This document shows, piece after piece, positions 1 to 6,879 of a DNA stretch of 32,940 bases. The notes under the pieces were generated by a model. That model worked only from the letters and a program-made list of their open reading frames with translations. It was not told where the DNA came from and searched no databases. Position 1 is the first letter of the stretch; each line of letters opens with the position of its first letter. Both the position numbers and the translations under genes were made by a program. This DNA is from Pseudanabaena sp. Lineage in GTDB: Bacteria; Cyanobacteriota; Cyanobacteriia; Pseudanabaenales; Pseudanabaenaceae. The stretch covers positions 1 to 32,940 of the forward strand of contig QBMK01000039.1 of NCBI GenBank assembly GCA_003249035.1, in the 5' to 3' direction.

Positions 1-65
1 AAAGCGTTGTTTAGCACTTAGAGAGGCTGTTTTTAACTTGTTTTGAGACGGTTTTTGATAGGTAG

Positions 66-487
66 CAACTTGGGTTAATTACGATTTGTGCAGTGATGAG
101 TGGAGCCGATGATTTCGTAGCGATCGCCAAATATGTCAAAGCGAAACAAGAATGGTTGAAGACATTCTTGGAATTAGCAAATGGAATACCATCAGTAGAT
201 CTTACTTTTCCCGTTATCTTTTTGTTCTAGCATAACCGCCAACATTCATAACTCTACAAGCCTTATTCCACCGTTGCAAATTGTCATTAAGCAATCATTA
301 CTGCAAATGCAACTAATCTCAAAATCTTTGCCTAGAAAGCATTTCAGAGATGACGTGAAAAGTAAGATCAGTAGATACATTCGAGAGATTGTTTTCGAGA
401 CTGAAGCCAGAAGAACTACAAAAAAGATTCATTAACTGGATGGAAGTAGTCCATAGTTCTAAAGCATCGTTGTGCTTATCTCAATGA
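66..487 (+). pseudogene. ISAs1-family transposase, N-terminal relic
   Basis: Reading codons from 66 to 200 and resuming at 377 gives one continuous frame that resembles the start of ISAs1 (H-repeat) transposases. The first part contains ICAVMSGADDFVAIAKY and KAKQEWLKTFLELANGIPS. The second part contains VDTFERLFSRLKPEEL and INWMEVVHS. The frame is blocked upstream by TAG at 63-65 and ends at TGA 485-487, so the DDE catalytic part is missing. The two parts are separated by a 166-bp insertion plus one target-duplication copy; removing these restores the frame exactly. The family call is from remembered family patterns. From 488 to 681 I see nothing coding. Confidence 0.75.
201..366. mobile_element. 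MITE-like element, 166 bp, with 10-bp TSD
   Basis: The element begins CTTACTTTTC (201-210) and ends GAAAAGTAAG (357-366), perfect 10-bp terminal inverted repeats; extending to 14 bp gives a single mismatch. It is flanked by identical 10-bp copies of ATCAGTAGAT at 191-200 and 367-376, a target-site duplication. It has no coding capacity, so it would need a transposase in trans. A 10-bp duplication would fit the IS4 family (10-13 bp is usual there), but the family is inference. It sits inside the ISAs1 transposase relic. Confidence 0.8.
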
Positions 488-681
488 TTATTGTTATTCT
501 TCTAAGTATATTTACTCAGTTCCTAATTGAGATGCTCTCGATCCTGGTTTGGCTTATCTTCTTGTTTTACGACTTTTCACGCTACTACCATTACCGCTAA
601 TAATTCATAACACTAACTGGATTTTGAGTCTCGGCGATCGCAAAGTAGTAAACTAGCATTACTAGCCAAAAAGTATATTTC

Positions 682-1584
682 ATGACTGATTCGCCAGATT
701 TACGCAGCCCTAAATTAAAAATGCCAGATATTTCTAGCAGTCATGCAGAGCGAAAAAGTTGGACTGAAGTAGTTAATGACTATGCGGGGAAAGATTTAGG
801 CGAAAGGAAAACTTGGTATAGCTCAGTTGCCGATGCATATAATCGTGTGAGACCGCGCTATCCATCAGAAATTATTGATCGCACGATTCAACTTGCTCAA
901 TTGCCTCCACAAGCAAAGATTCTCGAAATAGGTTGTGGTCCCGCGATCGCAACAGTAAGCTTTGCGAGACTTGGTTATTCGCTATTGAGTCTAGAACCAA
1001 ATCGTGAAGCAGTAGAGCTAGCTAAACAAAACTGTGCAGCATATCCTCAAGTCGAGATTCAAAATTTAGCCTTTGAGGAATGGGAATTAGAACGTGATCG
1101 CTTTGATATAGTCCTAGCAGCGACATCTTGGCATTGGATCGATCCTGCGATCGCCTATGAAAAGTCGGCGGCAGCTTTGAAAGCAAAAGGTTCTCTCATT
1201 TTGTTATGGAACACCCCACCCCAACTAGACGATCAAACCTATCAATTAGTAGATGAAGTTTATCAGACTCTGGCACCTTCCATTCCTTTTTATGCCAGAC
1301 ATGAAGGTAGAAAAACTCATAAAGCAGATTTCCTCAAATTCAGTCAAATCATTATTGAGTCTGGGTATTTTGATAATCTCAGCTATGACTCCTCCATTCA
1401 TCAAGTTGTCTACAGCCTTGATGACTATCTGTCACTTTTGAGTACGCTTTCGCCATACATCGCACTAACAGAAGAAACTAGATTTAAACTCTTTACAAAT
1501 TTGAGAGAAGTGTTACATAGTAATCGAGGCGATCACCTAAACCTATCTTTTATTTCGGCTTTTCATGTTGCCCATAAAATATAA
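682..1584 (+). CDS. class I SAM-dependent methyltransferase
   Basis: A 300-residue protein with a Rossmann-type methyltransferase fold. Motif I is ILEIGCGPAIATVSFARLG at about residues 80-98, followed by the acidic ribose-binding position in LLSLEPNREA and the post-motif segment FDIVLAATSWHWIDP at about 139-153, typical of the UbiE/Methyltransf_11 group. The substrate cannot be told from sequence. The first about 60 residues lie before the domain and contain YSSVADAYNRVRPRYP, the usual pre-motif of this group. It is transcribed alone. The upstream region is the IS/MITE relic, and the next gene is convergent. It could methylate a small molecule or a lipid; no partner gene nearby narrows this. 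Confidence 0.85.
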   Translation: MTDSPDLRSPKLKMPDISSSHAERKSWTEVVNDYAGKDLGERKTWYSSVADAYNRVRPRYPSEIIDRTIQLAQLPPQAKILEIGCGPAIATVSFARLGYSLLSLEPNREAVELAKQNCAAYPQVEIQNLAFEEWELERDRFDIVLAATSWHWIDPAIAYEKSAAALKAKGSLILLWNTPPQLDDQTYQLVDEVYQTLAPSIPFYARHEGRKTHKADFLKFSQIIIESGYFDNLSYDSSIHQVVYSLDDYLSLLSTLSPYIALTEETRFKLFTNLREVLHSNRGDHLNLSFISAFHVAHKI

Positions 1585-1697
1585 GCAGTGTTAGGGAAAT
1601 CATATCAATTACTAACAAAGCGCTAAATGCTTAGTCTGTGAATCCAAGAGACACAATCTCGATTGATTCCCCTCCACGAGGCATCTGTCGAGTCTAT

Positions 1698-2186
1698 TTA
1701 TTTTGAGTTCATCGACTTAGGCAAAGGCACAAGTGGCTCTTCCATCGCAATCAAGATTGGCTCTTGTTTTACTTGAGCAGGCGCCTTAATACTGTTTGAA
1801 ACTGGGCTAAATTGTGGAGAGGAATTGAAGGTAAACATCGAACCGAATACTCCAACCACAGCCGCAACAGATACACCAATACCTGCTAATTTCCATTTCC
1901 GACGCTGCGATCGCTTATCAATCTCATTAAAGACACGATTAATCATCACATCCGTCTCTGTTTTTACAGATGAATGCGCAGGCACAGGCACTGGTAAATC
2001 AATTAGTAATTGACGCAGTTTGAGTTGTTGTTGATAGAGGCGACGGAAATCAACATCATCGGACAACCATTGCTCGACAAGTTGCTCTTCAGACTCAGTT
2101 ACTTCGCCATCTATATATGCGCTGAGTAACTCAAAGCGCTCTTCTGGGATAATCATAGAACTATTAAAAATTTGGTTAGCACTCAT
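1698..2186 (-). CDS. anti-sigma factor, single-pass membrane protein
   Basis: A 162-residue protein immediately downstream of the ECF sigma gene (19 bp gap), likely co-transcribed with it. Residues about 14-60 (ERFELLSAYIDGEVTESEEQ) match the N-terminal anti-sigma domain of cyanobacterial regulators, but the HxxxCxxC zinc ligands of ZAS proteins are absent. One hydrophobic segment at about residues 99-123 (KLAGIGVSVAAVVGVFGSMF) is a membrane anchor. The C-terminal 40 residues, rich in Pro and Ser, would then be periplasmic or lumenal. Role inferred from gene order and domain: sequesters the adjacent sigma factor until a signal releases it. Synechocystis has a comparable pair (sigG and slr1546). 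Confidence 0.8.
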   Translation of the reverse strand: MSANQIFNSSMIIPEERFELLSAYIDGEVTESEEQLVEQWLSDDVDFRRLYQQQLKLRQLLIDLPVPVPAHSSVKTETDVMINRVFNEIDKRSQRRKWKLAGIGVSVAAVVGVFGSMFTFNSSPQFSPVSNSIKAPAQVKQEPILIAMEEPLVPLPKSMNSK

Positions 2187-2205
2187 AACTTAAATACTCC
2201 CCTCG

Positions 2206-2865
2206 TTACATATTAGACAAATAGGGTTGTAGTTGCGCTTGTAACTTCAATCTTGCTCTAGCTATACGTGATTTTACAGTACCAAGCGATACACCTGTTA
2301 ATTCAGAAATTTCTTCATAGGATAAACCTTGGATTTCTCTTAACACTATAGTTTCACGGAAGCTAGAAGGTAAATCTTGAATAGCTTTACGAAGTTGTTC
2401 ATAAAACTCCTGCGTTGACATGTTGTCTATCGGACTAGGGGCAGCGCTAGGCAAGTCCCATGTCATCTCATCACCATCGCCAGACATAAATGGTGCATCG
2501 AGTGAAACTGAACCACCAACTCGTTTACGCTTACGCAACTCGTCATAAAACAGGTTGGTAGCGATCCGACTCAGCCAACCGCGAAATTTTTCGGGTTCTT
2601 GCAAGCGTTTGATATTGCGATAAACACGCAGCCATACTTCTTGGGCTAGATCAGCGCGATCTTGCCAATCAGGAGCGAGTTTGTACAAAACTTGATCGAC
2701 ATAGGATTGATTTCGTCGCATAAGTTCTGCAAACGCAGACCTGCTGGTTTGCGCTTCGGTTTGGCACAATTGTACTAGTTCAACGATGGGGAGCTTATCA
2801 ACAGACACGGAGTTAGAGGGCGCGTACCCTCCGATGCTGGTTGACCAAGATAGGCTATAACTCAT
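2206..2865 (-). CDS. sigG: ECF (group 3) RNA polymerase sigma factor, SigG-like
   Basis: A protein of about 219 residues with the sigma-70 region 2 (DLAQEVWLRVYRNIKRL, then FRGWLSRIATNLFYDELRKR) and region 4 (LPSSFRETIVLREIQGLSYE, then ISELTGVSLGTVKSRIARAR helix-turn-helix). There is no region 1 or 3, so it is an ECF sigma. The ATG at 2865-2863 is chosen; it is preceded by AGGAG with a 10-nt spacer, and the TTG one codon upstream is the alternative. The gene lies just upstream of its likely anti-sigma. ECF factors of this type direct envelope or oxidative-stress promoters. SigG as the specific name rests on the pairing and overall similarity recalled from Synechocystis, so treat the symbol as tentative. 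Confidence 0.85.
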   Translation of the reverse strand: MSYSLSWSTSIGGYAPSNSVSVDKLPIVELVQLCQTEAQTSRSAFAELMRRNQSYVDQVLYKLAPDWQDRADLAQEVWLRVYRNIKRLQEPEKFRGWLSRIATNLFYDELRKRKRVGGSVSLDAPFMSGDGDEMTWDLPSAAPSPIDNMSTQEFYEQLRKAIQDLPSSFRETIVLREIQGLSYEEISELTGVSLGTVKSRIARARLKLQAQLQPYLSNM

Positions 2866-3020
2866 CAATTACTCGCTCCTACTGGACTTGAATCTGCACA
2901 TTACTTAAAAAGTCTGTGTACTTATGTTCAAGGTTTAGGACGAAGAATAGAAAAAGTTTGTTCCTACCAAAATAGAGCTTTATTTGATACTTAGCACTTT
3001 GCCGCATTAATAAACCCATA

Positions 3021-3065
3021 GATTTGTTGGGAAAGTCTTACTAAGCAATACTTTCCCAACAAATC
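3021..3065. repeat. intergenic hairpin, 16-bp stem
   Basis: GATTTGTTGGGAAAGT (3021-3036) pairs perfectly with its complement at 3050-3065 around a 13-nt loop. It lies in the 352-bp gap between the divergent sigma gene and the small membrane-protein gene, so it is not downstream of any gene and is not a simple terminator. It may be a regulatory structure in either leader or a dispersed repeat. I see nothing else in the rest of the gap. Confidence 0.6.
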
Positions 3066-3217
3066 CGTCTCTATAAGAGCAAAATACTGTAGGTTTTACC
3101 TAAATACCGAAGATTAAAGATATTTCAAGAGGGATAATAGCAGTTAGTTTGAGTGTTTTTTCTAATACATAGATTTCCTTAGATTTTTTTACTTAATTTT
3201 TTATTGGGGCTTAGTTT

Positions 3218-3361
3218 ATGCAGCGATCGCAATGGATATCAGTTTTTACAGGCATTGTCGCCGTAATCTTAGGTGTGGGCTATTTAATTTTGGTGCAGGT
3301 ACTCGATTGGCGCGGCGGTGAGATGTTGCCTGCTCCTGTCGATTTGTCCTTTCTTTTTTAA
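3218..3361 (+). CDS. small single-pass membrane protein, 47 aa
   Basis: ATG at 3218 opens a 47-codon frame ending in TAA 3359-3361. The protein begins MQRSQWISVF and has one hydrophobic helix at about residues 8-27 (SVFTGIVAVILGVGYLILVQ). A conserved-looking tail, LDWRGGEMLPAPVDLS, follows. Short proteins with this pattern (basic start, one helix, DxRGEM-PAP tail) occur widely in cyanobacteria as I recall, usually annotated hypothetical. The function is unknown. It precedes the Rrf2 gene by 89 bp in the same direction, with two hairpins in the gap. The frame is short enough to be missed by automatic calling. Confidence 0.7.
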   Translation: MQRSQWISVFTGIVAVILGVGYLILVQVLDWRGGEMLPAPVDLSFLF

Positions 3362-3363
3362 TA

Positions 3364-3446
3364 TTCGTAGAGCGCGGCGCTCTCTAACTTCGTAGATTTA
3401 ATATATTTAGAGGGAGGCGCAAAGCGCCTCCCTCTAAATTCGTAGG
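3364..3446. repeat. TTCGTAG-bounded double hairpin repeat
   Basis: Three copies of TTCGTAG (3364-3370, 3389-3395, 3440-3446) bound two inverted repeats. The first is AGAGCGC/GCGCTCT at 3369-3383. The second is a perfect 15-bp stem, 3406-3420 with 3424-3438, closed by AAA. The array ends five bases before the Rrf2 start codon, so the second stem would lie directly over the Rrf2 ribosome-binding region if transcribed through. It resembles a REP-like dispersed element. Confidence 0.6.
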
Positions 3447-3450
3447 TTTT

Positions 3451-3894
3451 ATGAAACTAACCAGAAAAGGTCATTACAGTGTGAAAGCGATGCTCGATCT
3501 GGTGGTTTGGGCAAAACGCAACCCAGCATCTGTTCGCGAAATTAGCGATCGCCAATCCATCCCTGCGCCTTATCTAGAAAAAATTTTAATTGCACTGCGT
3601 CAAGCGGATTTAGTCGAGTCAGTTCGTGGTGTGCAAGGGGGATATAAACTAAAGCGATCGCCTAAAGACATATCTCTGGGTGAAATATTGTCAGCAGTGG
3701 GCGAAGATACCTATCCCTTGCCTAGACTAAAGCCACAGGAAAAACTTGCCTCTGATTGGGTAACATTTGCGCTTTGGCAAAGACTCGATCGGAAGCTTAA
3801 GGATGCTCTTTATAGTATTTGTTTGGAAGACTTATATTACGATGCCCGCAGTTGGCAAGCATCCCAAGGACAAAGCGCAGGATTTATTGTTTAG
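3451..3894 (+). CDS. Rrf2-family transcriptional regulator
   Basis: A 147-residue protein starting [20 protein letters not shown], the standard Rrf2 opening. The winged helix-turn-helix follows at about residues 28-70 ([19 protein letters not shown], then [16 protein letters not shown]). Many Rrf2 proteins (IscR, NsrR, RirA) bind an Fe-S cluster through three clustered cysteines. Here only one Cys is visible (ICLEDL, near residue 124), so the three-Cys cluster site is absent. Synechocystis Slr0846, a regulator of this family, affects photosystem genes; orthology is possible but not shown. The last 11 bases overlap the 3' end of ribH on the other strand. A strong hairpin sits just before the start codon. 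Confidence 0.88.
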   Translation: MKLTRKGHYSVKAMLDLVVWAKRNPASVREISDRQSIPAPYLEKILIALRQADLVESVRGVQGGYKLKRSPKDISLGEILSAVGEDTYPLPRLKPQEKLASDWVTFALWQRLDRKLKDALYSICLEDLYYDARSWQASQGQSAGFIV

Positions 3895-4369
3895 CGCGAA
3901 TTTGGCGCATCAGGTTAGCCATCTCGATCGCACCCATGCCAAACTCCCAACCCTTATTACCTTTAATCCCAGCCCGTTCGAGAGCTTGCTGCATGGTGTC
4001 AGTGGTCAATACCCCAAAAATAATCGGTACACCAGTCTGAAAAGAGGTTGCGGCTACACCTTTAGAAACCTCATTAGCCACATAGTCAAAATGCGGAGTG
4101 TCCCCACGAATGACTGCTCCTAGGCAAATGATTGCGTCATAACGTCCCGAAGTGGCTAATTCTTTGGCGACCATCGATATCTCAAGGCTACCTGGAACCC
4201 AAGCGTAATCAACTTGGCTACCAGTTTCAGAGACATCAATGCCATGACGCAATAGTGAATCTTGACAGCCTTGGAGGAGCTTACCGACGATCAGGTCATT
4301 AAATCGCGCTACCACGATCGCAAAGCGCAAACTATCTGTATTGGTAAAGCTACCTGCAAAAACAGTCAT
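3884..4369 (-). CDS. ribH: 6,7-dimethyl-8-ribityllumazine synthase
   Basis: A 161-residue enzyme of riboflavin biosynthesis. It condenses 5-amino-6-ribitylaminouracil with 3,4-dihydroxy-2-butanone 4-phosphate; RibH forms icosahedral or pentameric shells. Visible motifs are the N-terminal [28 protein letters not shown] at about 59-66, [20 protein letters not shown] (the catalytic His is in this segment) and [20 protein letters not shown]. The length is normal for the family. Its final 11 bases are shared with the end of the convergent Rrf2 gene (stop codons interleaved in 3884-3894). psbZ lies upstream on the same strand, with a hairpin between. psbZ and ribH are also neighbours in Synechocystis (sll1281, sll1282) as I recall. 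Confidence 0.96.
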   Translation of the reverse strand: MTVFAGSFTNTDSLRFAIVVARFNDLIVGKLLQGCQDSLLRHGIDVSETGSQVDYAWVPGSLEISMVAKELATSGRYDAIICLGAVIRGDTPHFDYVANEVSKGVAATSFQTGVPIIFGVLTTDTMQQALERAGIKGNKGWEFGMGAIEMANLMRQIRAKQ

Positions 4370-4411
4370 AGAGTTAATTTATAGCGATTTTTAAATGATT
4401 AAGAAAAGGAA

Positions 4412-4453
4412 AAGTTTCTAAAAGCACTATTTTAGTAAAGCTTTTAGAAACTT
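4412..4453 (-). terminator. hairpin downstream of psbZ
   Basis: AAGTTTCTAAAAGC (4412-4425) pairs with 4440-4453 over a 14-nt loop. It lies 23 bp beyond the psbZ stop and 42 bp before the ribH start. On the minus strand it is followed by TTTTCCTTTTC, so it may attenuate or terminate between psbZ and ribH. Confidence 0.6.
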
Positions 4454-4475
4454 GTTTAGGTTTTATTAGCTATAT

Positions 4476-4664
4476 CTAAGCTACAAAAGCGTTCAAAATG
4501 CCAATGACAATTACGAATGCTAACCAAATTAGAGAGCCAAGAAATAAAAGTGGCTTTGTTTGGTTCCAAGAGCTAGGGGATGCGTATGCGACAGGTACAC
4601 CTATCACCAAAACGAAGGAAAACAATACAAAAGCTGCCAATAAAAGTTGGAATAGAATAGTCAC
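4476..4664 (-). CDS. psbZ: photosystem II protein PsbZ (Ycf9)
   Basis: A 62-residue protein with two membrane helices, at about residues 3-25 ([20 protein letters not shown]) and 38-60 ([20 protein letters not shown]). The joining segment [16 protein letters not shown] is the hallmark of PsbZ. It sits in the thylakoid membrane at the PSII periphery and helps stabilise PSII-antenna association. Length and both ends match the family. It may be read together with ribH downstream, although a hairpin intervenes, and lies downstream of the phosphatase gene on the same strand. Confidence 0.95.
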   Translation of the reverse strand: MTILFQLLLAAFVLFSFVLVIGVPVAYASPSSWNQTKPLLFLGSLIWLAFVIVIGILNAFVA

Positions 4665-4749
4665 TTTATTTAAACTCCGAATACTAAATCAAAATGTTAA
4701 AACAAATCCTTTACACCAAATTAGCAGAAAATGCGTCTCTCTTCAGTTT

Positions 4750-4780
4750 GAGGTAAATGACGCAAAAGCGTCTTTACCTC
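4750..4780 (-). terminator. hairpin after the histidine-phosphatase gene
   Basis: GAGGTAAA-T-GACGC (4750-4763, one bulged T) pairs with GCGTCTTTACCTC (4768-4780) across a 4-nt loop, 9 bp beyond the stop codon at 4790. There is no clear U tract on the minus strand, so it may be a 3'-end stabiliser rather than an efficient terminator. Confidence 0.5.
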
Positions 4781-4789
4781 AATTGTATT

Positions 4790-6136
4790 TTAAAGAGCAC
4801 CTGCGGCGGTGCGATCGAGAACGCCTTCAGATAGATGCGTAGTAATATTCCCAGATTGCAAAACTGGAAAACCTTTTGCCCCTTGAGGATAATCGATCAC
4901 GCTCACTCCACCATTTCCTTGCTTAAAGACCCAAAATTGCGCAGGGGTAAAGCCAAATAATAGACAGAGAATTGCTTTGTTTACAGCATCATGGGCGACA
5001 ACAAGGGCAGTTTCACCAGCAGGCACTGAATCGACAATTTTTTGCCAAACGATCGCCACCCGATCCCAAACCTGCTGTAAATTCTCGCCCTCAGGCATTT
5101 GCACAGTTTCTGGTTGAGCTTGCCAGAGAGCTAACTGACCTGCAAACTCAGCTTCGATTTCATGTTCAAATTTTCCTTCCCACAAGCCATGGGAAATTTC
5201 TTTGAGTTCATCAAATAGCTCCAGCTTAATCTGGGAATGCTTACTTAAAATTTCTATAGCAGTGTCTTTAGGACGCAACATTGGGCTGCTAAAGGCTTTA
5301 TCGATTTTAACTTTTGCGAGAAATTCACTTGCTCGTCTAGCCTGAGCATGACCATTGTTATTAAGCGGCACATCAATTTGTCCTTGAAAACGTTTTTGGC
5401 GATTCCACTCGGTTTCTCCGTGACGGACTAGCAATAAACGTGGTCCATTATGATTTTTCTTGACAGGAGGTAGTGGTGAACCTGAAATATCCTCAAGATG
5501 ACTGGCAAGATTGAGGGATTCAAGTTGAACACCGTCAGCGATGCTTGCACCTTGAAAATTAAGGATACTAATAGCGCAGTTAACTTGCTGAATATTGTGA
5601 TAAAGCCTAACGGGAATACCGATCGCTGAACAAATTAAAGCGCGATTAATACCACTATGCCCCACAAGCAAAATCGTTTTACCTTGATGTTTAGGTAAAA
5701 TCTCTGCCCATAAAGCCTTGGCTTGTTCAAATAAGTCGAGAATTGGGTAGCGATCGCCCAACTGAAACTTTTCAGGCTCGTTTTGCCAGAGATAATATTT
5801 CTCAGGGAACTGCTCTTTAACTTCATGAGAAATCATCGATTCCCACTCGCTAAGATCGATTTCTAACAGACCATCCGTTGCAACTAACTCTGGCGGATTA
5901 AAATTTTCAGACAAAATGAGTCTGGCAGTATGCTGAGCGCGGACTAAAGGACTAGCATAGGCAGAATCAATACTTAGGTTTGCCAGAGCTTTTCCTGCGA
6001 GCTTAGCTTGCTGATTGCCCTTGTCGGTCAAGACAGACTGCAATTCTGGGCGATCGTAATTACCCCTTCCTTGGATTTTGCTTAAGATGTTGAAATTACT
6101 CTCACCGTGACGGACGATAACTACTCGCGTACTCAG
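4790..6136 (-). CDS. tandem two-domain histidine phosphatase (phosphoglycerate mutase family)
   Basis: The protein is about 448 residues if it starts at CTG 6136-6134. Two phosphoglycerate-mutase-like domains follow each other, each with the phosphohistidine motif RHGE. The first is at about residues 9-12 (RVVIVRHGESNFN) with a second catalytic His in LLVGHSGIN near 160. The second is at about 238-241 (LLLVRHGETEWN) with LVVAHDAVN near the C terminus. The only conventional start in the frame, TTG at 6043, would remove the first RHGE. Between the in-frame TAA upstream and that motif there is no ATG, GTG or TTG, but CTG follows GAGGGTAAGG, a good ribosome-binding site. The substrate is unknown; cyanobacterial members are often annotated phosphoglycerate mutase without proof. 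Confidence 0.85.
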   Translation of the reverse strand: MSTRVVIVRHGESNFNILSKIQGRGNYDRPELQSVLTDKGNQQAKLAGKALANLSIDSAYASPLVRAQHTARLILSENFNPPELVATDGLLEIDLSEWESMISHEVKEQFPEKYYLWQNEPEKFQLGDRYPILDLFEQAKALWAEILPKHQGKTILLVGHSGINRALICSAIGIPVRLYHNIQQVNCAISILNFQGASIADGVQLESLNLASHLEDISGSPLPPVKKNHNGPRLLLVRHGETEWNRQKRFQGQIDVPLNNNGHAQARRASEFLAKVKIDKAFSSPMLRPKDTAIEILSKHSQIKLELFDELKEISHGLWEGKFEHEIEAEFAGQLALWQAQPETVQMPEGENLQQVWDRVAIVWQKIVDSVPAGETALVVAHDAVNKAILCLLFGFTPAQFWVFKQGNGGVSVIDYPQGAKGFPVLQSGNITTHLSEGVLDRTAAGAL

Positions 6137-6599
6137 AACCTTACCCTCATTTTTTTACTTTGAAGTTAGTGATACGGCTTGTGCCGTATCACTAACATGG
6201 CTATCAATATTAAAACACTATTAAGAAATAGTTACGCTCAAAGCTGCGCTATAATACTACGATAGGCTTAAGCTGGCATCTAGCTAAAACGCATCTAGCT
6301 GCTAGTTAAGCGATCGAGCTTACAAACCATAATCATAAACTTGAATCATCAAGTACGCTGTTTTACTTACAGGCTGAATGCTGTAGGCAAATGGTGTAAG
6401 CACCTTTTAGATAGTCTAATAAACGTCAGTCTAAGAAATAACTTAATTCTTTTAACGAAACCCCACCAATTTTCCATACAAAGCAATATGCCTCTTTATC
6501 GTGATGTCAGAGTAGACACAGCGACTAATTACTAGCTTCGGTACATAGCTAAGTAACAGGTTGACGATAGAGTCAGGTTGCAATCGAAATTTTTTCTTG
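6137..6599. other. intergenic region between the phosphatase gene and the rne leader
   Basis: No coding sequence is convincing here. A perfect 14-bp stem with a 4-nt loop lies at 6165-6196, just upstream of the phosphatase start. A consensus TATAAT occurs at 6250-6255 on the plus strand with no clear -35, a possible distal promoter for rne. A 10-bp direct repeat GCATCTAGCT is at 6276-6285 and 6291-6300. The short open frame at 6341-6535 has no recognisable protein features. Confidence 0.5.
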
Positions 6600-6879
6600 T
6601 TTTCGTTATTGGTGTTTTATGTTGTGAAGCCCCTATTAAGACTTTATGAGTCTGTTTATGATAAGTAGGCGCAATTAAATATAAAAGCCCAAAACCTGTG
6701 CCACCTGCGCAGCGGGCAGTCCAAGTTTTGACTCTAAGTTTTTAATTACGCCAACTTACTTAATAAAGGGTTTGAAAGATATTTTTTTTAATATTTTTTA
6801 TATGAAGTTTAGAAAAAATGTTTTTCAGATAGGTTCTTAGGCTGGCTCTTTTGAATCGAAGAAATTCTGAGGAAATTGA
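6600..6879 (+). promoter_or_regulatory. AU-rich rne 5' leader, candidate autoregulatory region
   Basis: Upstream of rne, 6778-6835 is almost entirely A and T on the plus strand, with runs of T such as ATATTTTTTTTAATATTTTT. Single-stranded AU-rich leader RNA is the preferred RNase E cleavage target, and rne autoregulates through its 5' UTR in E. coli and, as I recall, in Synechocystis. A structured GC-rich segment lies at 6686-6724, with a small stem CCTGC-GCA-GCGGG enclosed by weaker pairing of AAAACCT and AAGTTTT. The regulatory role is inference from position and composition. Confidence 0.45.

Noticed and set aside
6341-6535. 64-residue open frame in the region upstream of rne
   Set aside because: No recognisable domain, no ribosome-binding site and atypical composition; treated as noncoding.
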